Shown here piece by piece: positions 1-7,264 of a stretch of 21,028 nt of DNA. The DNA comes from JANPII01 sp031424915 (GTDB lineage Bacteria > Pseudomonadota > Alphaproteobacteria > Rickettsiales > Midichloriaceae). Below the pieces are notes generated by a model. That model was not told the DNA's origin and searched no databases. It was given only the letters and a program-made list of their open reading frames with translations. How positions within the stretch are numbered: the first letter of the stretch is position 1; every line of letters begins with the position of its first letter. The position numbers and the translations under genes are program-made. The stretch spans positions 1 to 21,028 of the forward strand of contig JANPII010000165.1 in NCBI GenBank assembly GCA_031424915.1. The letters run 5' to 3'.

Positions 1-1673
1 CGCGATTCATGGCGCTCAGTACCTAAGATAAATAGGCCACCCGCTTGTATAACTTTTTCCTTATCCTGCGCTACTTGCGTCTTAATTTTTTGGGCCAATA
101 TCTCAATTTGAGTATCTGGTTTTTGAGCAAGCGCTTGCAGCAGCAGCATCTCCTCGTTGCCTCCTAGCTTGATATCTGTGCCTCGCCCTGCCATATTAGT
201 AGCAATTGTTACAGCACCAGGCTGCCCTGCCTGGGCAATAATCTCAGCCTCTTGAGCATGGTAGCGAGCATTGAGGACGTTGTGTGGGATTTTAGCTTCA
301 CTTAGCAAACGTGCTAACATTTCTGATTTCTCAATGCTAATAGTGCCAACCAAAACAGGTTGATTAGCTGCATGTAATTTTTTTATTTCCTCCAATATGG
401 CCCTTAGCTTTTCTTTCTCAGTACGGTAAATAACATCATCATCGTCTTGACGTCGGACCGGCATATTAGTTGGGATTGCCACTACTTCTAGCTTATAGAT
501 ATCAGCGAACTCCTGTGCTTCAGTCATAGCTGTACCAGTCATGCCTGAAAGCTTTGGGTACATACGAAAATAATTTTGGTACGTTACAGAAGCAAGGGTC
601 TGATTCTCATTTTGTATAGGCACTTGCTCTTTGGCTTCTAGAGCTTGATGTAAGCCTTCAGAGAAGCGGCGACCTTCCATTATACGCCCGGTGAACTCAT
701 CAATAATATGTACTCTACGATCTTTGACTATATAGTCTTTATCTATTTTGTAGAGCTTATGAGCGCGTAAGCCCTGATTAATTAAGTGCAATATTGCAAT
801 ATGCCCAAGCTCAAATAAATTGGCATCTTTTGGCAACATATTGGCAGCTTTAAGAAGTTCTTCTACTTTTTCATGCCCTTGATCAGTTAAGGACACTGAG
901 CGAGCTTTTTCATCCAGCTCGTAATCTCCAGCTGACATATGAGGTACCAGCTCATTAATTTGTGCGTATAAGTTGACATTGTTTTCTACAGCCCCAGAGA
1001 TAATAAGAGGGGTACGCGACTCATCTATTAGGATGCTATCTACCTCATCTACAATAGCGTAGTGGAACGGCCTTTGTACCATTTGGTGGAGGTTATATTT
1101 TAGGTTGTCCCGCAGATAGTCAAAACCAAACTCATTATTCGTACCATAAGTGATATCGCAATTGTAAGCCTGTTGGCGTGCTTCATCCGGCATAGCGCTT
1201 ACTATGTAACCTACTGAAAGTCCTAAGGCGGTATAAATTGCGCCCATCCACTCTGCGTCACGCTGAGCCAGATAGTCGTTGGTTGTGACAATATGCACGC
1301 CTTTGCCTGGCAATGCATTAAGATATGCAGCAAGTGTTGCTACCACGGTCTTGCCTTCACCTGTTTTCATTTCAGCGATCATACCCTTATGCAAGATCAT
1401 ACCACCAATCAACTGCACGTCAAAATGCCGCATGTTGCGTACACGCCGTGCAGACTCTCTGACTGTTGCAAAGGCTTCAGGTAGCAATGAGTCAAGGGCT
1501 GTTCCTTGACTTAAACGTGTACGAAATTCATTAGTTTTGGCTACAAGCTCTGCATCTGTTAATTTCTGAAAGGCAGGCTCTAGAGAATTAATCTCTATAA
1601 CCTTAGATTGTAAAGACTTAACAATACGATCATTGGCGCTACCCCAAAGCTTCTTGGCAACATAGGCAAACAT
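1..1673 (-). CDS. secA: SecA preprotein translocase ATPase, N-terminal part (truncated by window edge)
   Basis: SecA is the ATPase motor that binds preproteins at the inner membrane and drives them through SecYEG. The reading frame runs from ATG at 1673 to the window edge, giving 557 complete codons, so roughly the last third (the C-terminal part of NBD2 and the scaffold and wing domains) lies outside. Visible motifs in order are the start MFAYVAKKLWGS, Walker A MKTGEGKT at residues 102-109, Walker B DEVD at 209-212 (the same number as in E. coli SecA), the IIDEFTGRIMEGRR segment, TGTAMTEA, and NMAGRGTDI near the end of the visible part. The frame is open throughout with no lesion. There is no clear Shine-Dalgarno sequence before the ATG, but the start matches the family N-terminus. 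The gene stands alone on its strand behind a 308-bp spacer. Confidence 0.97.
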   Translation of the reverse strand, partial: MFAYVAKKLWGSANDRIVKSLQSKVIEINSLEPAFQKLTDAELVAKTNEFRTRLSQGTALDSLLPEAFATVRESARRVRNMRHFDVQLIGGMILHKGMIAEMKTGEGKTVVATLAAYLNALPGKGVHIVTTNDYLAQRDAEWMGAIYTALGLSVGYIVSAMPDEARQQAYNCDITYGTNNEFGFDYLRDNLKYNLHQMVQRPFHYAIVDEVDSILIDESRTPLIISGAVENNVNLYAQINELVPHMSAGDYELDEKARSVSLTDQGHEKVEELLKAANMLPKDANLFELGHIAILHLINQGLRAHKLYKIDKDYIVKDRRVHIIDEFTGRIMEGRRFSEGLHQALEAKEQVPIQNENQTLASVTYQNYFRMYPKLSGMTGTAMTEAQEFADIYKLEVVAIPTNMPVRRQDDDDVIYRTEKEKLRAILEEIKKLHAANQPVLVGTISIEKSEMLARLLSEAKIPHNVLNARYHAQEAEIIAQAGQPGAVTIATNMAGRGTDIKLGGNEEMLLLQALAQKPDTQIEILAQKIKTQVAQDKEKVIQAGGLFILGTERHES

Positions 1674-1706
1674 GCGGTACTACTGCAAAATTCATTATGG
1701 CTAGCG

Positions 1707-1735
1707 AGTGTAATCTATTTAATAATAAAACACAA
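1707..1735 (-). promoter_or_regulatory. Putative secA promoter
   Basis: On the minus strand TTGTGT (1730-1735) and TACACT (1707-1712) are separated by exactly 17 nt, about 34 bases upstream of the secA ATG. Both boxes match the sigma-70 consensus only in part, so this is the best candidate by position rather than a strong promoter. Confidence 0.4.
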
Positions 1736-1940
1736 GAATGAAGGGCAAATTAGATAGTCAATAAAGCGCTGTGCATGATCTATATGCAGCACCTATCTAA
1801 TATTCCGTCTTGCTGCGTAACACCAAATACACTAGGCTTTGGAATGAAATAGCTAGCTTTTAAAGCAGATAAAGCGCTAGAAGGCGCTGTAGAAATCCAG
1901 TGGACAGGGAAAATGCTGGATTGCTACACCGCCTCGCTTC

Positions 1941-1980
1941 AAAACACTGCTGAAAAAGCATTGCTACGATACAGTGTTTT
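1941..1980 (-). terminator. Possible terminator hairpin after the 191-residue gene
   Basis: A 9-bp perfect stem (AAAACACTG at 1941-1949 with its complement at 1972-1980) around a 22-nt loop begins 2 bases after the stop codon of the minus-strand gene. The T-run after the stem is only four bases on the minus strand and seven on the plus strand, and the loop is long, so termination function is uncertain. Confidence 0.4.
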
Positions 1981-1981
1981 T

Positions 1982-2557
1982 TTAATAGCTCTTAGCTGTA
2001 CTACTCATGTCTTTTTTGTGCTGAAAGTAGTGCTCATGCGCTTTATGCACTAAGTTACCAAATTCCAACTTGGCTTCTTGGGTTACATTAGGCCCAATAA
2101 TGGTACGAGCATCAGGGTGCACATCCATAACTCCAATAAATCGATACATGCCAATTGTTTCTAAACCATAGGAACATATTCGTCCAATTGCAGGTAGGTA
2201 CCAAGTATTAACTATATGGTCTAAATCACTAGCTTTATTATAATCTGGATCTAACAATCCTTTAGCTGCCCCCATTAAGCCCTGCATAAAGCAACTTAAA
2301 ACTTCATTGTTACTATCTTTATATATAGCCCTAAGTACGCGCCATAGGTCTTGCATATAATTGTCAAAAACCCTATCCAAAGTACAAGAACTTGGCGTTA
2401 GGACAAATAGTGCCTTTTGTACATCACTATACTCAAAATAGCTTAGGACTGTTGCCTTATCCCATTTGTAATAGCGCTTGATGTTGTTGATATCTTGATT
2501 GAGAAGATAATAGATAAAATTACTTCTTTCTAGTTCTATAGGTTTGTTATTTAGCAT
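1982..2557 (-). CDS. Hypothetical protein, 191 residues, no recognised family
   Basis: I do not recognise this protein. It is a complete 191-residue frame starting at ATG 2557 with a strong Shine-Dalgarno sequence AAAGGAG seven bases upstream, which makes it very likely real. There is no signal peptide or membrane segment. The composition is that of a soluble, mostly helical protein, rich in Tyr, Asp, Asn and Leu, with a His-rich segment (HKAHEHYFQH) near the C-terminus. A weak RNA-like or enzyme motif could not be identified. It lies downstream of a 42-codon ORF whose first 20 or so residues look similar to residues 9-30 here, and it may be transcribed from the same promoter near 2950. A 9-bp hairpin follows its stop codon. 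The region around it is loosely packed, which is typical of accessory or lineage-specific genes. Confidence 0.75.
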   Translation of the reverse strand: MLNNKPIELERSNFIYYLLNQDINNIKRYYKWDKATVLSYFEYSDVQKALFVLTPSSCTLDRVFDNYMQDLWRVLRAIYKDSNNEVLSCFMQGLMGAAKGLLDPDYNKASDLDHIVNTWYLPAIGRICSYGLETIGMYRFIGVMDVHPDARTIIGPNVTQEAKLEFGNLVHKAHEHYFQHKKDMSSTAKSY

Positions 2558-2763
2558 AGTTCTGCTCCTTTAATATAGTTTATTACTGTCTTTTGGGTGT
2601 TGAGATCCCATGCCAAGGATTAGGGCATTTTGCAGCTCCTTAAATCGAGGATAGGGTGTTTTGATGAGTAGGAGGTTCACCTCTACGTGCAAAGATTTGC
2701 TCTAGCAGTCTTTGTGCATGCTTCAGGAAGCATGTTATAGCTGTTAAATCTCTCTACTGGCCA
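2558..2763. other. Spacer with two hairpins between the small ORF and the 191-residue gene
   Basis: This 206-bp stretch has no ORF with supporting signals. It contains a perfect 8-bp stem with a 2-nt loop at 2717-2734 (CATGCTTC/GAAGCATG) and an interrupted stem at 2668-2686 (GTAGGAGGT pairing with ACCTCTAC with one bulge). Neither is followed by a T-run on either strand. It would form the inter-cistronic part of a transcript that starts near 2930 on the minus strand. Confidence 0.35.
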
Positions 2764-2892
2764 TTATATATGTAAGTGTGTTATGTCCACCTGACCGAGC
2801 GCAAAAAGCTGCGGCCTTTGTATGGCTATGAATTCAAGCTGGGTGGTGTAATAATAGAAGTTTGTTCTTAAACTAAAGTCTTTACTAAACAT
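2764..2892 (-). CDS. Small ORF, 42 codons, with strong promoter and ribosome binding site
   Basis: This short frame begins at ATG 2892, reads MFSKDFSLRTNFYYY and ends with TAA at 2764-2766. It is preceded by AAAAGGAG at six bases and by a TTGACT-N17-TATTGT promoter whose predicted start site leaves a leader of about 38 nt. The arrangement TTAAAAGGAGCA...ATG closely resembles TTAAAGGAGCA...ATG in front of the downstream 191-residue gene. Without gaps, 7 of 20 residues (R, N, F, Y, Y, I, R) match residues 9-30 of that protein and several others are conservative. It could therefore be a truncated paralogue, a leader peptide, or a real small protein. The opposite strand also has an open frame of 31 codons here (GTG at 2776), so coding direction rests on the promoter and ribosome binding site. 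Confidence 0.45.
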   Translation of the reverse strand: MFSKDFSLRTNFYYYTTQLEFIAIQRPQLFALGQVDITHLHI

Positions 2893-2936
2893 ATTATGCT
2901 CCTTTTAAGCTGTTGTTGGCTTCCTGTCCAGGGCTT

Positions 2937-2965
2937 ACAATATGGTAGCATGGCTTAAGAGTCAA
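2937..2965 (-). promoter_or_regulatory. Sigma-70-like promoter for the small ORF and perhaps the 191-residue gene
   Basis: TTGACT (2960-2965) and TATTGT (2937-2942) on the minus strand are separated by 17 nt. The -35 box matches five of six consensus bases and the -10 box four of six. The start site would fall near 2930, about 38 bases before the ATG at 2892. Confidence 0.6.
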
Positions 2966-3000
2966 TAACTTTTTGCTATGTTTTTGGGCTTGATTGATAT

Positions 3001-3027
3001 ATATATTGCAAATAAGTTACAATATAT
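3001..3027. repeat. AT-rich inverted repeat downstream of motB
   Basis: Arms ATATATTG (3001-3008) and CAATATAT (3020-3027) form an 8-bp stem with an 11-nt loop, 17 bases after the motB stop codon. The stem has only one G-C pair and no adjacent T-run, so a terminator role is weakly supported. Confidence 0.3.
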
Positions 3028-3043
3028 CTTTTGAATAAATTAA

Positions 3044-4000
3044 TTAGCGAGAAGGCGCAGAAGATGTAGGGGTATTTTCACTTTGCGTTCCGTTCAATAG
3101 CTCCTTTGGTACAGAAATTTTATGATATGGCATAAGAGAATTGCGAAGTAGAGTTACTGAGATTCGGCGGTTTTTTGATGAGTAAAGATCGGGATCAACG
3201 GGCTCTGTATCTGCCTTACCTACTATTTTACTAATCTGTTCTGCAGCAATTCCACTAGAAATTAAGTATCTACGTGCAGCGTTAGCACGATCGGTGGACA
3301 GCTCCCAATTAGTATAGCTTGATTCGGTATTGATAGAATCTTTATTTGTATGCCCTGTAACAGCGATAAAGTTAGGTGAAAAACGTATCAGTTTAGCAAT
3401 CTTGAATATAATATTTTTAGCATGAGTCGTCAGTTCGTCACCACCTGCCTCAAACATAGGATATTTATCTTGATCTGTAATCTGAATCTCTAAACCCTCG
3501 GGTGTCATGCTCAGAGTAATATTGTCTTTCAAATCTTGTAGGTTTTGATCTTCTGATACTGCTTTCTTTAGCTCACCTTCGATTACAGCGAAACGTTCAT
3601 TTTCAACTTCATTACTGGCTATTTCAATACCTGCTTGTGGCATAGCTACTATATTGCCGGTACGTGCTACGCCATATTTAAACCCAACCGCACGATCATC
3701 TTGTTTATTTCCTTTATCTTGTTGAGAAGTTGATCCACCCTCAAAACCAATCCCTTTCTCCCCACTTAAACCTACGGTTGGATCAAAATACTCGGCTATG
3801 CCTGTCAATTTTTCGGTGGGTACGGAGTTTAGTAACCATAGAAGTAGAAAAAATGCCATCATCGCAGTTACAAAATCGGCATAGGCTACTTTCCATGCGC
3901 CACCATGATGAGCATGACTAGAAGGCGTAATTCTTTTGATAATAATAGTAGTATTACTCTTGTTATCTTGTGGCGTTGCTTGTGTGCTATCGTCTCTCAT
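3044..4000 (-). CDS. motB: Flagellar motor stator protein MotB
   Basis: MotB with MotA forms the inner-membrane stator that couples proton flow to flagellar rotation and is anchored to peptidoglycan by its C-terminal domain. The 318-residue frame shows a polar N-terminus, the signature HHGGAWKVAYADFVTAMMAF and a single membrane helix to about residue 58. Asp42 in YADF corresponds to the proton-binding Asp32 of E. coli MotB. After a linker, residues of about 170-290 form the OmpA-like peptidoglycan-binding domain (VTGHTNK, LSTDRANAARRYL, SSKNRRISVTLLR). The ATG overlaps the motA stop as TAATG, so translation is probably coupled. The C-terminal tail (SENTPTSSAPSR) is low-complexity. Domain order and length are normal. 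The rest of the flagellar genes are not in the window, so motility is inferred only from the stator pair. Confidence 0.96.
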   Translation of the reverse strand: MRDDSTQATPQDNKSNTTIIIKRITPSSHAHHGGAWKVAYADFVTAMMAFFLLLWLLNSVPTEKLTGIAEYFDPTVGLSGEKGIGFEGGSTSQQDKGNKQDDRAVGFKYGVARTGNIVAMPQAGIEIASNEVENERFAVIEGELKKAVSEDQNLQDLKDNITLSMTPEGLEIQITDQDKYPMFEAGGDELTTHAKNIIFKIAKLIRFSPNFIAVTGHTNKDSINTESSYTNWELSTDRANAARRYLISSGIAAEQISKIVGKADTEPVDPDLYSSKNRRISVTLLRNSLMPYHKISVPKELLNGTQSENTPTSSAPSR

Positions 4001-4863
4001 TATGCCCTCGGTTTACTTTTCTTAATTACTCTCTCCACTTCAATAAATGATGGTTTAAAATGTAGAGGAATACTTTGCCTAGCAAACTCCACTGCAATCA
4101 TAGGTGGTTGTCCACGTATAAATGAAATAATACCGCACTTGATACATTCCATAAGACGCAACTCATCCTTGCCATATTTTTCAATACAAAAGCCTAAAGG
4201 AGAAATTATGCCATATGAGAGGAAGACCCCTAAAAATGTTCCCATCAAAGCAGCTGCAATACGGTACGCTAATACTACGGGCTCGGAATTAATTGCACTC
4301 ATTGCATTAATGACTCCTAATACTGCGCCTATGATTCCTAAGGCGGGCAATGCGTCTGCTATACGGCTTAAAGCATAAGTACTTTCTTGTAAGTCACGAT
4401 GCCGTACTTGTAGATCTTCGTCGATCATGCGTTCTAACTCATACACGTTGTCGCAACCCATAGTAACGACTCTCATATAGTCGCATATAAATATTACTAC
4501 CGCTTTATTGCTGGCAATACGTGGAAAGCTACGAAACAGGTGGCTGGTATTGGGGTTCTCAATATGTTTTTCTACTGAAAGCGCAGAATTAGAGCGGACA
4601 AAGCGCAGAAAATAAAAGAGAAAGGTTAAAGTCTCTAAATAATCTTTAGCTGTATATGGTCCAGATTTAGTTGTTTTTTTTAGGTTATGCCAAATCTGTT
4701 TTTGCAAGGTAGGGGGATTAGAGATGACGAATATGCCACAGGCAGAGCCGCAAACTATAAGTATTTCAAAGGGTTGAACCATTACCCAGATATTACCACC
4801 ACCCCCGATAAAGCCCAGGAATATTGATGCAAGTAAAACTGTAAATCCTAAAATAAAAAACAT
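4000..4863 (-). CDS. motA: Flagellar motor stator protein MotA
   Basis: MotA is the four-helix membrane partner of MotB; its cytoplasmic loop contacts the rotor protein FliG. The open frame extends to ATG 4914, but I place the start at ATG 4863 (MFFILGFTVLL). From that methionine the functional residues fall at Arg90, Glu98, Pro173 and Pro222, exactly the numbering of E. coli MotA, whereas the longer form adds 17 residues. Neither start has a clear Shine-Dalgarno sequence. Visible landmarks are the GGGG and QPFEILIVCG stretch after helix 1, VRSNSALSVEKHIENP in the cytoplasmic loop (Arg90 and Glu98), SRIADALPALGIIGAVLGV (helix 3, Pro173) and SYGIISPLGFCIEKYGKDE (helix 4, Pro222). The length is 287 residues, close to the usual 285-295. 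The stop codon overlaps the motB start by one base. Confidence 0.93.
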   Translation of the reverse strand: MFFILGFTVLLASIFLGFIGGGGNIWVMVQPFEILIVCGSACGIFVISNPPTLQKQIWHNLKKTTKSGPYTAKDYLETLTFLFYFLRFVRSNSALSVEKHIENPNTSHLFRSFPRIASNKAVVIFICDYMRVVTMGCDNVYELERMIDEDLQVRHRDLQESTYALSRIADALPALGIIGAVLGVINAMSAINSEPVVLAYRIAAALMGTFLGVFLSYGIISPLGFCIEKYGKDELRLMECIKCGIISFIRGQPPMIAVEFARQSIPLHFKPSFIEVERVIKKSKPRA

Positions 4864-4946
4864 AAGATGTAATAAGTTAAGCCACTTACTTATATTACAG
4901 CATAGCGTAGACATGGCAAATAAAGAGTGCTATTTGACTCTTAATA

Positions 4947-4975
4947 TTTATAGCAAAAAAACATACTTGCAGTAA
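4947..4975 (-). promoter_or_regulatory. Possible motAB promoter
   Basis: A good -10 box TATAAA (4947-4952 on the minus strand) follows a poor -35 box TTACTG (4970-4975) at 17 nt. No sigma-28-type flagellar promoter was recognised. The proposed start would be near 4940. Confidence 0.3.
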
Positions 4976-5055
4976 GGTGCAGGTTGTGCTAGATGAATTG
5001 GCTATAGTATTACAGAGCGTTTGGAAGTCTGCAGTATGCTTCGTAATGCATTAGT

Positions 5056-5143
5056 GCCCTTGTGGTGGAATTGGTAGACGCGGCAGACTCAAAATCTGCT
5101 GCCCTTTACGGGCGTGCTGGTTCAAGTCCGGCCAGGGGCACCA
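5056..5143 (+). tRNA. tRNA-Leu (anticodon CAA)
   Basis: The acceptor stem GCCCTTG (5056-5062) pairs with CAGGGGC (5133-5139) with one G-U pair, followed by discriminator A and an encoded CCA (5141-5143). The anticodon stem GCAGA/TCTGC (5083-5087, 5095-5099) encloses the loop CTCAAAA, giving anticodon CAA at 5090-5092, which reads UUG. The long variable arm (CTGCCCTTTACGGGC region) and TTCAAGTCC in the T arm are those of a class II leucine tRNA. The total is 88 nt with CCA. No strong promoter was seen upstream; TATAGT near 5011 is a weak -10 candidate. Confidence 0.97.
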
Positions 5144-5180
5144 CTTTTCTTTATAATTCTTCGTGCTATAGTGGCCTAAC

Positions 5181-5208
5181 TTGCATCTTAGTGCTATGGA
5201 GATATATT
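5181..5208 (+). promoter_or_regulatory. Possible promoter of the kinase-regulator pair
   Basis: TTGCAT (5181-5186) and TATATT (5203-5208) are separated by 16 nt, with a predicted start about 20 bases upstream of the kinase ATG. The -10 box matches five of six consensus bases, but the -35 box matches only three. Read-through from the tRNA gene is also possible. Confidence 0.35.
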
Positions 5209-5234
5209 AAATTATATACCCTACAAGAGGCAAG

Positions 5235-6812
5235 ATGCTTTTAAACGAAATCCTCATCTATACTGCTGCCTTGATGATTACTACTTCGGCTTTTATAGCC
5301 TGGCTTTACTATGGGCGCAATCGCATTTTGCTAGAGCGCAACCGCCTATTAAGTGAAACGATTGCATTAAACACTACGATGAATAGCCTAGAAGAAGTCT
5401 TACGTAACGAGGATGATACTCGCAAGGCTTTAGAGTGTGTGGTTTCCACTATCAATACTCTATTAGGTACTGATGGTATTTTGATTCTACAGAAGGAAAA
5501 TGAAGCATTTGTAAGCATTGCAGAAGCATATAGTAACCCCCAATTACGTGGTTTTTTGCTTGCAAATACTAGTGATACAACCTTGGAGACTACTACACCG
5601 AATCAAGAAATGATAGTAGTATACCATGACATGGGGGAAGACACATGGCTTAATACCATTATTCTACAAAAAACCCGTAATGAGATACAGATGCTTACGG
5701 CAGTACATATTATGAGTAATGCACAATTGCAGATAGACGATCTTAATCAATACCAAAATAAACTGCTTTACTATTTAAATCAGATGACGCTACTTGCAAC
5801 AGAGCTAGCCAAACAGCGCGCCATAGACCAAATTATTGCCAAGCAAAAAGAAGATGAGAAACGTGCAACAGAGCTGGCAGAAACTCTTAAGAGCGAGCTG
5901 GAACATAAGGCTGCCCAGAAAATAGAAAATGAGAAACGTGCAGCAGAGCTTATGGAACAGCTAGAGCGAGAGCTTGAATATAAAAAGCTACAGAATGATT
6001 TTATCAGCATGGCATCACATGAGTTTCGTACTCCGCTTGCAGTAATCGGCTCTTCTATATACTTGGTTCAAAAGCAGATGAAAGGATTGTTTGAGCATTG
6101 GAAAAAGATGGTGGCATATGTCGAGAATTCTGAGGGCACTGGTGACGGGCTAATAACTTCGGAGATAGTGCAGAGGCATACAAATGGGTATGATAAAGTA
6201 TCGCAATTGATTAATACCATTAACTCTTACGTTAACCACCTATCATTAATGATTGGCTCTACCCTTAAAATGGCCATTATGGATGAGCGGGGAATTCAGA
6301 ATACCATGCAGCCACTTGCAATTGGCGCGTTAGTCCAAGAGGCTGTTGGCAAACTACAGCACTTACGTAATGATATAAAAATTAATTATACTGACCAGAG
6401 TGATGGTAAGTGGGTATGGTTCGACCGTGGCAACTTAGACCATGTGCTAACCAATTTAGTGTCCAATGCGATAAAATATTCACGCCCTGATACAGAAATA
6501 AATATTATTGTTGCTGCTAAATCTAAGAAAATAGTGGTTTTAAAAGTATGCGATCAAGGTATAGGAATTCCTAAAGAACAGCAAGAACAGCTATTTACCA
6601 AGTTTTTTCGTGGCAGTAATACCGCAGGAATCACAGGTGTTGGTGTCGGACTCTATGTAACTAAAAAGTTACTATTATTGAATAATGCTGAAATTAGTGT
6701 GGAGAGTGAGCCAGGAATAGGTACAACCTTTTTTGTATATTTTACTGCGGCTCCAGATCCAGCGACAATTGAAGATAGAGGAAATGAAAATGCCGAGCAG
6801 ATCACAAATTAG
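5235..6812 (+). CDS. Membrane-anchored sensor histidine kinase
   Basis: This 525-residue kinase would autophosphorylate on His262 and pass the phosphate to a response regulator. The order is: one N-terminal membrane helix (about residues 7-25), a GAF-like region (about 45-165), a charged coiled coil (about 185-255), the HisKA dimerisation domain with H-box FISMASHEFRTPLAV (His262), and the HATPase domain. The HATPase domain has N-box LDHVLTNLVSNAIKYS (Asn411), G1 DQGIGI (440-445), F-box FTKFFRG (454-460) and G2 GVGVGL (468-473). All catalytic residues are present. The dimerisation domain carries an extra 30 residues or so (about 285-315) between its helices. The coiled coil contains a 25-residue tandem duplication. 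The start has AGAGG four bases upstream. The 3' end overlaps the next response regulator, its likely partner. The stimulus cannot be deduced. Confidence 0.93.
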   Translation: MLLNEILIYTAALMITTSAFIAWLYYGRNRILLERNRLLSETIALNTTMNSLEEVLRNEDDTRKALECVVSTINTLLGTDGILILQKENEAFVSIAEAYSNPQLRGFLLANTSDTTLETTTPNQEMIVVYHDMGEDTWLNTIILQKTRNEIQMLTAVHIMSNAQLQIDDLNQYQNKLLYYLNQMTLLATELAKQRAIDQIIAKQKEDEKRATELAETLKSELEHKAAQKIENEKRAAELMEQLERELEYKKLQNDFISMASHEFRTPLAVIGSSIYLVQKQMKGLFEHWKKMVAYVENSEGTGDGLITSEIVQRHTNGYDKVSQLINTINSYVNHLSLMIGSTLKMAIMDERGIQNTMQPLAIGALVQEAVGKLQHLRNDIKINYTDQSDGKWVWFDRGNLDHVLTNLVSNAIKYSRPDTEINIIVAAKSKKIVVLKVCDQGIGIPKEQQEQLFTKFFRGSNTAGITGVGVGLYVTKKLLLLNNAEISVESEPGIGTTFFVYFTAAPDPATIEDRGNENAEQITN

Positions 6813-7191
6813 AGTACTATGCATAGAGGATGAAGCCAATCTTAGAATAAATCTGAGTGATATCATTCGTAACGAAGGTTATACTGTACGCGACTTTTCA
6901 GATGGGGTGGAAGCGCTAGAATTCTTGCAAAATGTTACTGATAATATACCAAGCCTAATTATTACTGATATCAATATGCCACAAATGAATGGTTTAGAAT
7001 TTGTACGGCGTATGAAAAGCATAGGGGATAAGTATAATGCTATACCAGTTATGATGCTTACTGCCATGGCCCATGCCCAATATCGGGTTAAAGCAGATAT
7101 TTTATCAGTACAAGAATACCTGGTGAAACCAGTGGACTACGACCTTTTACTAGCAAAAGTTGAAGAGTATACTAAAGCTGCAGATTGCTAA
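6790..7191 (+). CDS. Single-domain response regulator (CheY-like receiver)
   Basis: This 133-residue protein consists only of a receiver domain. Using ATG 6790 as the start, the acidic pocket is Glu13-Asp14-Glu15 (LCIEDE), the phosphoacceptor is Asp60 in LIITDINMPQMNGLEF, and the switch residues are Thr91 (MMLTAM) and Lys113 (EYLVKPVD). There is no output domain, so it probably acts by protein-protein contact like CheY or as a phosphorelay intermediate. It overlaps the kinase gene by 23 bases, which strongly suggests a cognate pair made from one mRNA. ATG 6784 is also possible, but the ribosome binding site GAGG (6778-6781) sits only two bases from it and eight from 6790. A CheY-like role at the flagellar switch is conceivable given nearby motAB but is not shown. 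Confidence 0.93.
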   Translation: MPSRSQIRVLCIEDEANLRINLSDIIRNEGYTVRDFSDGVEALEFLQNVTDNIPSLIITDINMPQMNGLEFVRRMKSIGDKYNAIPVMMLTAMAHAQYRVKADILSVQEYLVKPVDYDLLLAKVEEYTKAADC

Positions 7192-7209
7192 AAGCAGAAG
7201 TAATAATCG

Positions 7210-7250
7210 CTTTGCTTGCTCTTGAGTCAATGTTTTATGAGCAAGCAAAG
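7210..7250. terminator. Strong hairpin between convergent genes, probable bidirectional terminator
   Basis: A perfect 12-bp stem (CTTTGCTTGCTC at 7210-7221, its complement at 7239-7250) with a 17-nt loop lies 18 bases after the response regulator stop and 14 bases from the stop of the convergent MarR-type gene. Neither strand has a U-tract beside it, so it departs from the standard intrinsic terminator. Confidence 0.5.
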
Positions 7251-7264
7251 TATTCACTATATGA

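Larger units (their letters stand above)
1674..1981. other. Hairpin-rich intergenic spacer between secA and the 191-residue gene
   Basis: No credible ORF is present in this 308-bp spacer. It holds several inverted repeats. The arms at 1749-1757 and 1793-1801 are perfect 9-mers (ATTAGATAG and its complement) around a 35-nt loop. Short arms lie at 1873-1877 and 1884-1888. A 7-bp stem (AATCCAG/CTGGATT) lies at 1894-1900 and 1916-1922. A 9-bp stem lies at 1941-1949 and 1972-1980. The series follows the 3' end of the upstream minus-strand gene, so it could be a structured 3' UTR or a small RNA. This is inferred from pairing only. Confidence 0.4.

Noticed and set aside
2776..2871. 31-codon plus-strand frame from GTG, opposite the small ORF
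   Set aside because: It has no promoter or ribosome binding site, unlike the minus-strand frame; its protein-like look is noted but could not be tied to a family.
3905..4378. 157-codon plus-strand frame opposite motA and motB
   Set aside because: It is antisense to two clearly conserved genes and has no supporting signals.
5062..5244. 60-codon plus-strand frame starting inside the tRNA-Leu gene
   Set aside because: Its first half is the well-known spurious translation of a tRNA gene, and it has no ribosome binding site; the tRNA fold explains the sequence.
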